From: Rhodovarius crocodyli | GTDB taxonomy: Bacteria > Pseudomonadota > Alphaproteobacteria > Acetobacterales > Acetobacteraceae | Assembly (NCBI GenBank): GCA_945901085.1 | Contig: CAMDJV010000004.1 | Coordinates: 54,154-118,153 of the forward strand | Reading direction: 5' to 3' | DNA: 64,000 nt | In this document: positions 7,507-16,309 of the stretch, piece after piece | Layout: each line of letters starts with the position of its first letter | Numbering within the stretch: the stretch's first letter is position 1 | Notes under the pieces: generated by a model | The model's database searches: none | What the model was told of the DNA's origin: nothing | What the model saw: the letters and a program-made list of their open reading frames with translations, nothing else | Made by a program: the position numbers and the translations under genes

Positions 7507-8655
7507 TCAACGCCGCCAGGCGAGATTGGCCATGACACTGCAGCCCAGAATGACCACCGCCATGGGCAGGCCCGAGGCATCATGCCACGCTCCCAGCACC
7601 GCCCCGGCCAGGCCACCCAGGCCGAATTGCAAAGTGCCCAGCAGCGCCGATGCCGTGCCCGCCAATGCGGCGAAATGCGCCATGCCCAGCACCGTGCCCA
7701 ATGGCAGCACCACCCCCAGCATGGCGATATAGGCAAAGAGGCACAGGAAGATCACCGCAAAGCCCTGGCCTAGCCAGGTGGCTATTACGAGGCCCAGCGC
7801 GGCCACAGCCATGGCCCGCAGCATGCGGGTGAAGACCACCTCCCGCCCCCAGCGCTCAGCCAGCCAGCCCGAGGCCTGGCTGCCAGCGATGATCCCGGCC
7901 GCATTGATGCCGAACCAAATGCCATATTGGCCTGGGGCGATGCCGTGCACCTCCATGAAGACAGCGGGCGATCCGGCGATATAGGCGAACATGCCGGCAA
8001 TGGCGCAACCTGACGCCAAGCCCGGGCGCAGAAAACGCCCATCGGCCAGCAGCGCGGCATAGGCGGCCAGAATCGCCCGTGGCCGCTGCCGCAGCCGCCT
8101 CTCGGGGGCATGGGTCTCCGGCAGCAGCAGCGCCACCAGCAGCAGCGCTGCAGCGGCGAAAAGCGCCAAAAAGATGAAGATCGCCCGCCAACCCAGCCAG
8201 GCGCTGAGCAACCCGCCCATAAAGGGCGCCAAGATCGGCGCCACGCCCATGATCAGCATGAGCCGGCCCATCAGCCGCACCGGGTCACGCAAATGCGCCA
8301 CATCGCGCACCACGGCGCGCGCCACCACCATGCCGGCACAGCCACCCAGCGCCTGAACGAACCGCAGCGCCACCATCTGCGGCAGGGTCTGTGCCAGGGC
8401 ACAGGCCAGCGAGGCCAGCAGAAACAGCCCGACGCCGACAAAAAGCGGCGGGCGGCGGCCGAAGCGGTCGGTCAAGGGGCCATAAATCAACTGGCCCAGC
8501 CCCATCCCCACGAAATAGCTGGCGATGGTGAGCTGCGCGCCGCCCGAATCGCTGCCCAGCGCCATGGCCATCTCCGGCAGGGCGGGCAGGTACATGTCGA
8601 TGGCCAGCGGTGCGAAGGCCGCAAGCAGACCCAGGATGAGCGGAAGCAGGCTCAT
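7507..8655 (-). CDS. Bcr/CflA-family multidrug efflux MFS transporter
   Basis: A 382-residue inner-membrane protein with about 12 hydrophobic segments. The N-terminus PLAIDMYLPALPEMA and the loop QLIYGPLTDRFGRRPPLFVG (about 55-74) are hallmark Bcr/CflA DHA1 drug:proton antiporter motifs. ARAVVRDV near residue 113 is also typical. The substrate cannot be told. Its ATG overlaps the stop of the Hsp70-like gene by 4 bases, so the two form one transcriptional unit. Confidence 0.85.
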   Translation of the reverse strand: MSLLPLILGLLAAFAPLAIDMYLPALPEMAMALGSDSGGAQLTIASYFVGMGLGQLIYGPLTDRFGRRPPLFVGVGLFLLASLACALAQTLPQMVALRFVQALGGCAGMVVARAVVRDVAHLRDPVRLMGRLMLIMGVAPILAPFMGGLLSAWLGWRAIFIFLALFAAAALLLVALLLPETHAPERRLRQRPRAILAAYAALLADGRFLRPGLASGCAIAGMFAYIAGSPAVFMEVHGIAPGQYGIWFGINAAGIIAGSQASGWLAERWGREVVFTRMLRAMAVAALGLVIATWLGQGFAVIFLCLFAYIAMLGVVLPLGTVLGMAHFAALAGTASALLGTLQFGLGGLAGAVLGAWHDASGLPMAVVILGCSVMANLAWRR

Positions 8656-9875
8656 CGCCCCGCCATCAGCGCCAGCCCCTCCGCCACCGAGGTGAATTCC
8701 CCACCGCCGGCCAGCCGCCCCGCGCCAAAACGCGCCTCGAAGATGCGCCGCACCGCGGGCACATAGGCGCTACCGCCGGTGAGGAAGACATGGTCAATCC
8801 CGCCATCCCCCAGCCCGGCCTCGCCCAGGGCTGCATCCACCGTGGCGGCGATGCGGGCGAGGTCACGCGCAATCCAGCCCTCGAATTCCTTCCGGGTGAT
8901 GCGGCGTTGGATGGAAAAGCCGCCATGGCGGAAATCCAGCACCGCCGCCTCATCGGCCGAGAGCGCCGCCTTCACCGCCGCGACGGAACGGTAGAGCGAG
9001 AGCCCCTGCTCATCCTCGATCAGCCGGATCAAGGCGGCCAATTGCTCGGGCACGTCCGACAGCCGGGCGACCTCGGCGATGTCACGCAACTGCCGGGGGC
9101 TGCGCATCTGCGCCAGGCGATGCCATCGGGCAAAGCCGGCAAAGAAGGCGACAGGCACCGGCAGCGCCTGTTCGATCACCCGGTAATGCCCGCCCTGCCC
9201 CAACAGCGGCGCCACCGCATGGCGCAGGATGGCGGCGTCAAAATCATCGCCAGCGATGCCAATGCCGGCATGGCCGAGGGCTTGGGTCGGCGCGCCTGGG
9301 GCAAAGCGCAGCACCGAGAAATCGCTGGTGCCGCCGCCAAAATCCCCCACCAGCACATGAGCGGGCGCATTGAGGCCACGGGCGAAACGATGCCCCGCCG
9401 CCTCAGGCTCGGCCACCAGGCGCAGATCGGTGATGCCCGCAGCCCGGAAGGCCGCTCTCAGCCGCTGCTCGGCGAGCGCGTCATCCGCGCCCTCCCCCAC
9501 AAAGCGCACCGGCCGTCCGGCCACCACGGCAGAACCCGGCGGCACGCCCGCCTCGCGCAGCAAATGCCCCAGGAACAGGCCGACCAGCTCCTCCAGCTCC
9601 AGCACCCGGCCGAAGACCAGCGTGTCGCGCAGGCTGCGCTGGCCGAGATGGCTCTTCAGCGACATCATCAGCCGGCAGGCGCCGGGGTCATCAAGATAGG
9701 CCTCCATGGCGGCGGGGCCGGCCATATGGGCGCGCCATGAGCCCTGGAAACAGAGGATGGAGCGGAATACCTCGCCAGTGGCGTGGCGGGCCACGCTTAC
9801 GCCATCGGCGCCCAGGCGGGCGACCACGCTATTGGTGGTGCCGAAATCAATTCCAAAGGCCGGTTCATGCTGCAT
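8652..9875 (-). CDS. Hsp70-like actin-fold ATPase (YegD type)
   Basis: About 407 residues. It is an Hsp70 nucleotide-binding domain without the C-terminal substrate-binding domain. Phosphate-1 motif FGIDFGTTNSVVA lies at the N-terminus, phosphate-2 is VGDFGGGTSDFSVL, and the adenosine motif is VFLTGGSAYVPAVR. The start at 9875 places the phosphate motif a few residues in, as in YegD; ATGs at 9893 and 9938 would add 6 or 21 residues without a better ribosome site. The role of this Hsp70-like group is poorly known. The stop overlaps the downstream transporter gene. Confidence 0.8.
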   Translation of the reverse strand: MQHEPAFGIDFGTTNSVVARLGADGVSVARHATGEVFRSILCFQGSWRAHMAGPAAMEAYLDDPGACRLMMSLKSHLGQRSLRDTLVFGRVLELEELVGLFLGHLLREAGVPPGSAVVAGRPVRFVGEGADDALAEQRLRAAFRAAGITDLRLVAEPEAAGHRFARGLNAPAHVLVGDFGGGTSDFSVLRFAPGAPTQALGHAGIGIAGDDFDAAILRHAVAPLLGQGGHYRVIEQALPVPVAFFAGFARWHRLAQMRSPRQLRDIAEVARLSDVPEQLAALIRLIEDEQGLSLYRSVAAVKAALSADEAAVLDFRHGGFSIQRRITRKEFEGWIARDLARIAATVDAALGEAGLGDGGIDHVFLTGGSAYVPAVRRIFEARFGAGRLAGGGEFTSVAEGLALMAGR

Positions 9876-9961
9876 TGCAACGGGCTTGAGCATGCCCGGG
9901 GGCGGCTGTCGATGGCCCGAGGGGTTGTCGGCTGCCATGCTGCCATGCTGTCTCTGCTGTC

Positions 9962-10444
9962 ATGCGAATCTATCTGGCCGGGCCGGACGTCTTCTACCCC
10001 GATGCTCTGGCCCGCGCCGGCGCCATGAAGGCCGCCTGCGCCCGATTTGGAATGCTGGGCGTGTTTCCGCTCGACCCGGCTCCAGCCGAGGCCCTCCTTG
10101 CCGCCGAAGCGCCAGAATGGCTGCGCATCCATGCCGCCAATGAGGCGCATATTCGCAGCTGCGACGCGATGGTGGCCAATATCACCCCCTTTCGCGGCGC
10201 CTCGGCCGACCCAGGCACCGCCTGGGAGATGGGTTTTATGCGCGCGTTGGGGCGGCCCGTGGTGGCCTGGACCGAGGTGCTGCAGGATTACAGCGCCCGT
10301 ATCGCCCCCGATGGGCTGGCGGTGGAGGATTTTGGCCTGGCGGATAATCTGATGCTGGAGGGGGGCATTGCGCTTTCGGGCGGCGTGGTGATGCGCGGGC
10401 ATGCGGCCTTTGAGCGCTGCCTGGCCTGGTTGGGGCGGCGATAG
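9962..10444 (+). CDS. nucleoside 2-deoxyribosyltransferase family protein
   Basis: 160 residues. The N-terminal IYLAGPDVF loop, DAMVANITPFRG and DPGTAWEMGF with the candidate nucleophile Glu89, plus a C-terminal DNLML segment, match the nucleoside 2-deoxyribosyltransferase fold. That enzyme exchanges or hydrolyses deoxyribonucleosides in nucleotide salvage or sanitisation. Substrate preference cannot be read from sequence. It is divergent from the Hsp70-like gene across a short gap. Confidence 0.85.
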   Translation: MRIYLAGPDVFYPDALARAGAMKAACARFGMLGVFPLDPAPAEALLAAEAPEWLRIHAANEAHIRSCDAMVANITPFRGASADPGTAWEMGFMRALGRPVVAWTEVLQDYSARIAPDGLAVEDFGLADNLMLEGGIALSGGVVMRGHAAFERCLAWLGRR

Positions 10445-10460
10445 CAGGGCTGCGCGGGCC

Positions 10461-10730
10461 TCAGCGCCGCCGCCACGCCAGGGCCAGCCATGCCAGATGC
10501 GCCGGCAGCGCCAGGCTGAGCCACAGCGCCACCCACCACCAGGCCTGGCCGGTCAGCGCAGCGCGCAGCGCCAATGCCAGGAAAGCCCCCGAGCCGAGAA
10601 AGGCGAGCAGCGGCCAGGGCGGCACCCCCTGCCCGCGCCGCCACCATAGGCCGAGCAACACCACGGCCTCGATCGCGAGCACCAGGAGCAGCAGCGTCGC
10701 CACATGGCCGCTGGCAAACAAATCATTCAT
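10461..10730 (-). CDS. small hypothetical membrane protein
   Basis: 89 residues with three hydrophobic stretches (about 12-29, 40-59 and 66-85), ending in a basic RRR tail. I do not recognise the family. The ATG at 10730 follows GGAGCG (10740-10735), a fair ribosome site. It is convergent with the deoxyribosyltransferase gene across 16 bases. Tryptophan- and leucine-rich composition fits an integral membrane protein. Confidence 0.55.
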   Translation of the reverse strand: MNDLFASGHVATLLLLVLAIEAVVLLGLWWRRGQGVPPWPLLAFLGSGAFLALALRAALTGQAWWWVALWLSLALPAHLAWLALAWRRR

Positions 10731-11174
10731 CAAACGCTCCTTTCAGCCGGTTGATGGCCAGATCAAGCCAGCGCGATCGATGCCGCGATGCGCGCCGGCT
10801 GAGACCGAAAGCGACACCACCACCACCGCCAGCATCGTCCAATATGGCCGCTGAAGCGAGACGAGGGGCTGGCCCAAACGCATGTACAGCCCGCCATTCA
10901 ACAAACAAGGCGCCGGCAAAAGGCGAGGCTATGCGCCTGCTTCAGCGCCGCGCCATCACGGCATGTCGCATCATCGGTGAGGGGCAGGAGGCCCTTCAGG
11001 CCGGGTTGATCGGGCCGAATATGCCCCACGCGCAGGTGACAAATATGACCTTCGGGGCAGCCAGGCAGGCATCACGCGGCCGGCCTTCATTAATCTTGCA
11101 CTCGCAGAGGCTTGACGGCGCCCTTGTCAGTATAAATACCTCTTCAAGAGTGTCGTCCATCGGAGGAATTTATT
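10731..11174. other. 444-base gap without a recognised gene, including the cytochrome c leader
   Basis: Short open frames on both strands here have biased composition and no recognisable motif, so I call none. Near the right end, TTGACG (about 11113) and TATAAAT (about 11131) precede the cytochrome gene. Their 13-base spacing is too short for a standard pair, so the promoter is unclear. AGGAGG-like CGGAGGAA (11161-11168) is the cytochrome ribosome site. Confidence 0.5.
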
Positions 11175-11573
11175 ATGCGCTTTCCCGCTATCGCTCTTTT
11201 CGCTGCGGCTATGTCCGTGGCCCCTCTCATGCCCGCCGCCGCACAGGATGGTGATGCCGAGGCCGGCCGCCGGGTCTTCGCCCAGTGCCGCGCCTGCCAC
11301 ATCGTCGACAATACGCCGCGCAACACTGTCGGCCCGAATCTGGGTGGCCTGTGGGGCCGTCAGGCTGGCGCGCGTGAGGGTTTCCGTTATTCGGCCAATA
11401 TGACCGCCCTCGGCGCCGCCGGGTATGTCTGGAACGAGGCCAATCTGCGGGCCTATCTGACCAACCCCAAGGCGGTCGCGCCGCAGGGCAGCATGGCCTT
11501 TGCCGGCATTAGCAACCCTGAGCAATTGACCAACCTGGTCGCCTATCTGCGCGCCAATACCCAGCCGCAATAA
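11175..11573 (+). CDS. exported class I c-type cytochrome (cytochrome c2/c-550-like)
   Basis: 132 residues. A Sec signal peptide (about 1-24, MRFPAIALFAAAMSVAPLMPAAAQ) precedes a single haem domain with CRACH (about 38-42) and a distal methionine candidate in QGSMAFAGI near residue 109. It acts as a soluble periplasmic electron carrier. A GGAGGAA ribosome site is well placed. It resembles small cytochromes that feed oxidases or reaction centres, but a reaction-centre role is not shown by the sequence. Confidence 0.88.
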   Translation: MRFPAIALFAAAMSVAPLMPAAAQDGDAEAGRRVFAQCRACHIVDNTPRNTVGPNLGGLWGRQAGAREGFRYSANMTALGAAGYVWNEANLRAYLTNPKAVAPQGSMAFAGISNPEQLTNLVAYLRANTQPQ

Positions 11574-11581
11574 GCCCATCG

Positions 11582-11608
11582 GCGCCAGTCCCGGCCCGGG
11601 GCTGGCGC
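11582..11608 (+). terminator. hairpin after the cytochrome c gene
   Basis: GCGCCAG (11582-11588) pairs with CTGGCGC (11602-11608), with further CCC/GGG pairing inside. It lies eight bases after the cytochrome stop codon. No T-run follows. Confidence 0.4.
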
Positions 11609-11644
11609 TACCATTGCCCAGGCGAAGTTGAAGGGAGTTGGAGG

Positions 11645-11721
11645 GTATCGGGGCGCCCGGATTCGAACCGAGGACCTTCTGCTCCCAAAGCAGACGCGCT
11701 ACCAGACTGTGCTACGCCCCG
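11645..11721 (-). tRNA. tRNA-Pro(UGG)
   Basis: On the minus strand the acceptor stem CGGGGCG (11721-11715) pairs with CGCCCCG (11655-11649). The anticodon stem TCTGC/GCAGA encloses TTTGGGA, giving anticodon UGG. The T-loop GGTTCGAATCC is canonical. The 3' CCA is not encoded (ATAC follows the acceptor stem), so CCA must be added enzymatically; the mature encoded part ends at 11648. Confidence 0.95.
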
Positions 11722-11770
11722 CACGCGGCAGCACCCTATGAGCGCTGTCGCCACCGCGCAAGCCGTCTGA

Positions 11771-12493
11771 TCAATCCTGATAGAGACGGGTGACCTCGGC
11801 CGAGTAGCCGGCGAGCGGGCGAGGGCGCGCGACACGACGGCCTGCCATGCCAATCAAGGCGGCGGCGAGGCGCACGGCCGCGGCCGTGCCATCCACCAGC
11901 GGCACCGCCACATGCGGCTGCAAACGGGCAGCGACACCGGCCAAGGGCCCGCCGGCCAGGATCACCGCTTCAGCGCCATCCAGTTCCACCGATTGGCGGA
12001 CCAGGTCCAGCAATAGCGCCTGGCGCTCTTCGGCCACGCTGCCAGGGTCGCCGGAGAAACCCGGCCCCATGCGGAAACCGGCACAACGTGCGCGCAGGCC
12101 GTGATGGTCCAGGCAATCCTCGAACATGGGCTGCAGCGCGGCGGTGAAGCTGACCACGCCGAATCGCCGGCCCAACATGCTGGCGGCGTGGAAGGCGGCC
12201 TCGCTGATGCCCAGCACCGGCACGCCCAGCAATTCCTTCGCCGCATCGAGCCCCGGATCACCGAAACAGGCGATGACGGCGGCATCATACTCGCCCTGAT
12301 GTGCCGCGAGCGCCGCCAAGGTGGCAGGCCCGGCCACCAGCCAATCGGCGCGGGTGACGATCAGCGGCAGGCCAAAGGGCGCGCTGACGGTATGGACCGA
12401 CACGCCTTCGGGGCAGGCGGCCTCCGCGGCTAGGGCGATGCGGGCGGTGACCGCCTCGGTGGTGTTGCTGTTCACGACGAGAATCTTGGGCAT
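11771..12493 (-). CDS. Asp/Glu/hydantoin racemase-family protein
   Basis: 240 residues starting MPKILVVNSNTTEAVTARI, the typical N-terminus of hydantoin/Asp-Glu racemases. The first catalytic cysteine is present in VIACFGDPGLDAA (about residue 80). The second, usually in a GCAGM-like motif, is replaced by ILAGGPLAG. Family enzymes use two cysteines to racemise substrates such as 5-substituted hydantoins or allantoin. This protein may therefore do something else, such as a decarboxylase-like or isomerase reaction. Substrate unknown. Confidence 0.8.
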   Translation of the reverse strand: MPKILVVNSNTTEAVTARIALAAEAACPEGVSVHTVSAPFGLPLIVTRADWLVAGPATLAALAAHQGEYDAAVIACFGDPGLDAAKELLGVPVLGISEAAFHAASMLGRRFGVVSFTAALQPMFEDCLDHHGLRARCAGFRMGPGFSGDPGSVAEERQALLLDLVRQSVELDGAEAVILAGGPLAGVAARLQPHVAVPLVDGTAAAVRLAAALIGMAGRRVARPRPLAGYSAEVTRLYQD

Positions 12494-12553
12494 TGACAAG
12501 TTTCGCACCAAAGCGGGTTGTTGCCCAAGCCCACCCGCCTGTACAAACGTTTG

Positions 12554-14179
12554 ATGGCTCCAGAAGCTCCCTCTCAGCCGAGCCCGGCCTCTGTGCCGGA
12601 CGAAGCCGCCGCCAAACTTGGCCGTGGGGCCTCGCTGCTCGGCCGCATCGGCGTGCGCGCCTTCATCATTGTGCTTCTGATGCTGGCAGCATTGGGGGCG
12701 CTGGCGGGAAATGGCCTGCAGATTCTCGCGCAGCAGAACACCATCATCGAACAACTGGGTGTGCGTGACCGTGTGGCCATCGACGCCGAGAACGCCTTCT
12801 CCACGCCGGTTGCCGATTTTTCTTCGGCATTCTCGGCGGTGATGGCCGGCGCCCTGCCACCAACGGTGACCGCACCTCGTATGCTGCGCAATGCGCAGGA
12901 AATTATCCACGGCTTCGAGGCGCTCGATACGCTGCTGGGCGGCAGGCTAGACCCGGTGCTGATCGGCGGCGCGCGCGATATGGCCAGCAATATGGCCGCC
13001 CTGGGTGAGAAGGTGCGTGACGCATTCGCCCGGCGCGACCGCAGCGCCTATAATGGGTTGCAGGAAGAGTGGCTGGATATCCAAGTCGCCTTTAACCGTG
13101 TCATCAGCGCGGTGCGGAATTTGGTGCGCGCCGACCAGCAGGCCAGCCTGCAGCGTGCCAGGGAGCAGGCCGAGGCCGGGCAGCGGACCACGCTGATCGC
13201 CGGCGGTGCTGGGCTGCTGGGCGTGCTGCTCACCTGGCTCGTGCTGGTGCAATTGACCGCAAGGCCGCTCACCCGGGTGGCGCGCGCCATGCAGGGCCTC
13301 TCCCGCGGGGACGCAGCAACCGACGTGCCCGAGACAGGCCGCGCCGACCAGGTGGGCGAGATGGCGCGTGCGGTGGGGGTGTTCAAATCCAATTTGCAGG
13401 CCACCCACGCCATGGCCGCTCAGGCGCTGGATGGTGCGAGGCGCACGGCGCGCGCCACCTCTGAGGCCTCGCAGGCTATCGGCCAGGTGAGCGAGGGCGC
13501 CCTCGCCCAGCTTTCCGAACTGCGTGAGGTGGGTGCGGCGCTCAGCCAAACCACAGTGGCGATCGGCGAAGTCAGCCGCACCACCGCCACCGCACAGGTG
13601 CAGGCCGAGGAGGCCAGGCTTCTGGTGGTGGGCAGCGTGGAGAAGGTGCGCGCCCTGACCGAGACCGTCGATGCCGTGGGTGAGGACACCGAACGCGTCA
13701 CCCGCATTGCCGGCACCATCGCCAAAATCGCGACGCAGACCAATATCCTGGCGATCAATGCCGCCATCGAGGCGGCACGGGCCGGTGAGCATGGCCGCGG
13801 CCTTTCCGTGGTGGCGGAGGAAGTCCGCGCCCTGGCGGCCAATACCGAGACGCTGGCACAGGAGATCGCCGATGTGGTCCTCATGGCCGGCCGGCGCACG
13901 CGCGAGGGTGCGGGCGTGGCCGCGGCGGTGGGCGAGTCGATGGATCTGCTGGAGGCGCTGGTGAGCGAGTCTGCCCGCCTCGCAGGGGCTATTGCCGTGG
14001 CCATGGAAGAACAACAGGCAACCGTGGGCAGTCTCGATGAGCGGATGGTGACCCTCACCCGCATCGGCCAGGCCAGCGCCACGGCGGCAGAGGAGCTTAC
14101 TATCACCATGATCGATCTGAGCCGGATGGCATCCGAGACGCGGGTAGCCGCCGAAAATCTGGCGCGCGGCAATGGTTGA
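12554..14179 (+). CDS. methyl-accepting chemotaxis protein
   Basis: About 541 residues. TM1 (about 32-54) and TM2 (about 214-236) flank a roughly 155-residue helical periplasmic domain. A HAMP segment ([18 protein letters not shown]) and a cytoplasmic coiled coil follow. The hairpin tip, around [20 protein letters not shown], matches the MCP consensus. It senses an unknown ligand and would signal through CheW/CheA, neither of which is nearby. The ATG at 12554 is chosen over an in-frame TTG at 12518. The last 8 bases overlap the receiver-phosphatase gene, so the two are coupled. Confidence 0.88.
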   Translation: MAPEAPSQPSPASVPDEAAAKLGRGASLLGRIGVRAFIIVLLMLAALGALAGNGLQILAQQNTIIEQLGVRDRVAIDAENAFSTPVADFSSAFSAVMAGALPPTVTAPRMLRNAQEIIHGFEALDTLLGGRLDPVLIGGARDMASNMAALGEKVRDAFARRDRSAYNGLQEEWLDIQVAFNRVISAVRNLVRADQQASLQRAREQAEAGQRTTLIAGGAGLLGVLLTWLVLVQLTARPLTRVARAMQGLSRGDAATDVPETGRADQVGEMARAVGVFKSNLQATHAMAAQALDGARRTARATSEASQAIGQVSEGALAQLSELREVGAALSQTTVAIGEVSRTTATAQVQAEEARLLVVGSVEKVRALTETVDAVGEDTERVTRIAGTIAKIATQTNILAINAAIEAARAGEHGRGLSVVAEEVRALAANTETLAQEIADVVLMAGRRTREGAGVAAAVGESMDLLEALVSESARLAGAIAVAMEEQQATVGSLDERMVTLTRIGQASATAAEELTITMIDLSRMASETRVAAENLARGNG

Positions 14180-15326
14180 GGCAGCAATCCTCGTCATTGA
14201 CGATAGCGGCTTCAACCGGTTGCTACTGAAGCGGCGGCTGAGCGAGCTGGGCTACGCGGAACCCGATATGGCCGAAGATGGCCAGCAGGGCCTGGAGGCG
14301 ATTGCGGCGAAGAAATTCGACTGCGTGCTGCTGGACCTGGAAATGCCGGTGCTGGGCGGCATCGGCGTGCTTGAGGCCCTGCGGGAGATGGCCGATGCAC
14401 CGCCGGTGATCGTGATCTCGGCGCATACCGAGATGAGCGGGGTGATCCGCTGCATCGAACTCGGCGCCGAGGATTACCTGCCCAAGAGCTTCGACCCGCC
14501 GCTGCTGCGCGCCAGGCTCTCCGCCGTACTGGAGAAGAAGCGGCTGCGGGACCTCGCAGCCCAGCGGCTGGCGGCGCTGGAGGCGGAGTTGGAGAGTGCC
14601 CGCAACGCCCAGCTCAGCTTGGTGCCGCGCAACCCTGCTCGCCTGGGCCAGGGCCGCATCACCCTCTCCGCGCATATGGAACCCGCCCGCCAGGTGGGCG
14701 GTGATCTCTATGACATTATCGCCGTCGATAGCCGGACGCTGCTTTTTGCCGTGGCTGATGTGGCGGGCAAGGGAGCGCCGGCCGGGCTGACCATGGCGCG
14801 CACCGTGGGGCTGCTGCGCAGCGCTGCGCGCATCGCCATGGAAGCCGGCACCCGGCCCGATCCGGCCGAGCTGCTGCGAATCGCCAATGATGATCTGGCG
14901 TCCGAAAACCCCGATATGACCTTCGTGACCGCGGCTCTGGGCGTGATCGACAGCGAAACCGGCGAGGGCAGCATGGCGCTGGCGGGCCATGATGCGCCCT
15001 ATATTCTCTCGGGCGCTGCTGTGCGCGTGGCCGAGGGCCTGGCGGTTAATCCGGCGCTGGGGGTGATGGATGGGCTGGCCTATTCCGCCACCCGCTTCAC
15101 CCTCGCCCCCGGCGAGAGCCTGATCCTCTACACCGATGGCATCCCGGAGGCGGAAGATGCCGGCCAAGAGTTCTATGGCCGCAGCCGCTTCGAGGCGGCG
15201 CTGATGGCCCATCGCGGCGATGCGCCGGCTGCGGTGCAGGCTGGGGTGCTGGAAAGCCTGGCAGGCTTCACCCGGGGCGCGCCTCCGGCCGATGACGTCA
15301 CCATAATGGTGCTGCGTTTCGGCTGA
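14172..15326 (+). CDS. response regulator with SpoIIE/RsbU-type PP2C phosphatase output
   Basis: 384 residues. The N-terminal receiver (1-120) has acidic D10-D11, phosphoacceptor D55 in LLDLEMP, a Ser switch residue and K in YLPKSF. A coiled linker (about 122-150) joins a PP2C-like SpoIIE domain with metal-binding [34 protein letters not shown] and ADDVTIMVL. Such proteins dephosphorylate anti-sigma antagonists in partner-switching pathways, but no STAS or anti-sigma gene lies alongside. Overlap with the chemoreceptor gene suggests an input from that receptor. Confidence 0.9.
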   Translation: MVEAAILVIDDSGFNRLLLKRRLSELGYAEPDMAEDGQQGLEAIAAKKFDCVLLDLEMPVLGGIGVLEALREMADAPPVIVISAHTEMSGVIRCIELGAEDYLPKSFDPPLLRARLSAVLEKKRLRDLAAQRLAALEAELESARNAQLSLVPRNPARLGQGRITLSAHMEPARQVGGDLYDIIAVDSRTLLFAVADVAGKGAPAGLTMARTVGLLRSAARIAMEAGTRPDPAELLRIANDDLASENPDMTFVTAALGVIDSETGEGSMALAGHDAPYILSGAAVRVAEGLAVNPALGVMDGLAYSATRFTLAPGESLILYTDGIPEAEDAGQEFYGRSRFEAALMAHRGDAPAAVQAGVLESLAGFTRGAPPADDVTIMVLRFG

Positions 15327-15389
15327 GCCGCAGCATCGATTTGCAAGAGTTGCCAGCCTGGGCATGCAACCCTGCCCAGGGCTGCGGCT
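15326..15389 (+). terminator. nested hairpin after the phosphatase gene
   Basis: An outer stem AGCCGCAG (15326-15333)/CTGCGGCT (15382-15389) encloses a perfect inner stem CCTGGGCA (15357-15364)/TGCCCAGG (15373-15380). It begins at the stop codon of the phosphatase gene. There is no T-tract, so it could be a Rho-assisted terminator, an mRNA 3' stabiliser or a structured leader for the next gene. Confidence 0.4.
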
Positions 15390-15473
15390 GATATGCGCAA
15401 ACGGCCCGCAAAATGCCAAGGATGGGGTAAACATGGCTTCCGTGACCATCATCGGGCGGGCTAGGATCGCGCT

Positions 15474-16127
15474 ATGCAATTGACAATGCCCGAGGAGATC
15501 ATGCTCCTCCTTCTCGATGACCGCACCGGCCGCCCGGTGGGGTTGCCCCCACCCGCCGCGGATTTCGCCATTGCCGGCGCGGTGCTTATGGAATTGTCGC
15601 TCCATGGACGGATCGACACCGACCTCGCGCAGTTGATGGTCAGCAACAGCCAACCGACCGGTGATGCGGTGCTCGACGAGGCGCTCGCCCAGATGGCCGC
15701 CAAGCCGGGCGAGGATAGCCGGTTTTGGCTGGGCGAGATCGGCTCACGCGGGGAGAAACTGCGTGACGCCCTGCTCAACCGCCTGGTGCAGAGCGGCGTG
15801 CTGAAGTTGGAGGAGGGCCGTTTCCTCTGGGTCTTCCCCGACCGGCGCTACCCCAAGGCGGCTGAAGGCACTGCCGAGGTGAAGGAAGTGCGCCGCCGCC
15901 TGCGTGACATCATCCTCTCGGGCGATATCCCCGACCCGCGTGACGCGCTGATGATAGGCCTGTGCCGGGCAACCGGGCTGGTGCCGCTGCTGCTCACCCC
16001 GCCTGAATTGGAGGAGACGGTCAGCCGGGTCGACCAGATCGCCGATCTGGAGGAACTTAATCGTTCGCTGGCTGAGGTGATTCGCCAGCTTCAGGCGTCG
16101 ATGGTGGCCTTCACCGGGCTGGCCTGA
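15474..16127 (+). CDS. GPP34 (Golgi phosphoprotein 3-like) family protein
   Basis: 217 residues. The start QLTMPEEIMLLLLDDRTGRP, the AIAGAVLMELSLHGRI helix, and the LRDALLNRLVQSGVLKLEEGRFLWVFPDRRYP segment match bacterial members of the GPP34/Vps74 family. In eukaryotes that family binds phosphatidylinositol-4-phosphate at the Golgi. The bacterial role is unknown. The gene lies 147 bases after the phosphatase gene on the same strand and may be co-transcribed. Confidence 0.82.
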   Translation: MQLTMPEEIMLLLLDDRTGRPVGLPPPAADFAIAGAVLMELSLHGRIDTDLAQLMVSNSQPTGDAVLDEALAQMAAKPGEDSRFWLGEIGSRGEKLRDALLNRLVQSGVLKLEEGRFLWVFPDRRYPKAAEGTAEVKEVRRRLRDIILSGDIPDPRDALMIGLCRATGLVPLLLTPPELEETVSRVDQIADLEELNRSLAEVIRQLQASMVAFTGLA

Positions 16128-16148
16128 CAGGCTTTGCGGGCGGCGAAT

Positions 16149-16170
16149 GGCCGCGGTTTTTCGCGCGGCC
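16149..16170 (+). terminator. hairpin after the GPP34 gene
   Basis: GGCCGCG (16149-16155) and CGCGGCC (16164-16170) enclose a T-rich loop. It lies 22 bases beyond the GPP34 stop. It is GC-rich without a following T-run. Confidence 0.35.
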
Positions 16171-16309
16171 GGCCAGGGGTGGATCAGGCGTAGGCAGGCT
16201 GAGCAAGGGCTGGGCATTTCATCGCCTTGCACCGCGCGCAGCCTAGCCCTGGGCAATTGACCGCAAGAGCGGCTTCCGCAACATGGTTGCGAGTTACAAG
16301 GAGCCGATC

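Noticed and set aside
8656..9938. Hsp70-like protein read as DnaK
   Set aside because: It is only about 407 residues and lacks the substrate-binding domain and lid; dnaJ and grpE are absent nearby.
10574..11254. Plus-strand open frame of 226 residues and a 61-residue minus-strand frame in the same gap
   Set aside because: No motif, overlap with a better small membrane protein gene, and biased Ala/Arg/Pro content.
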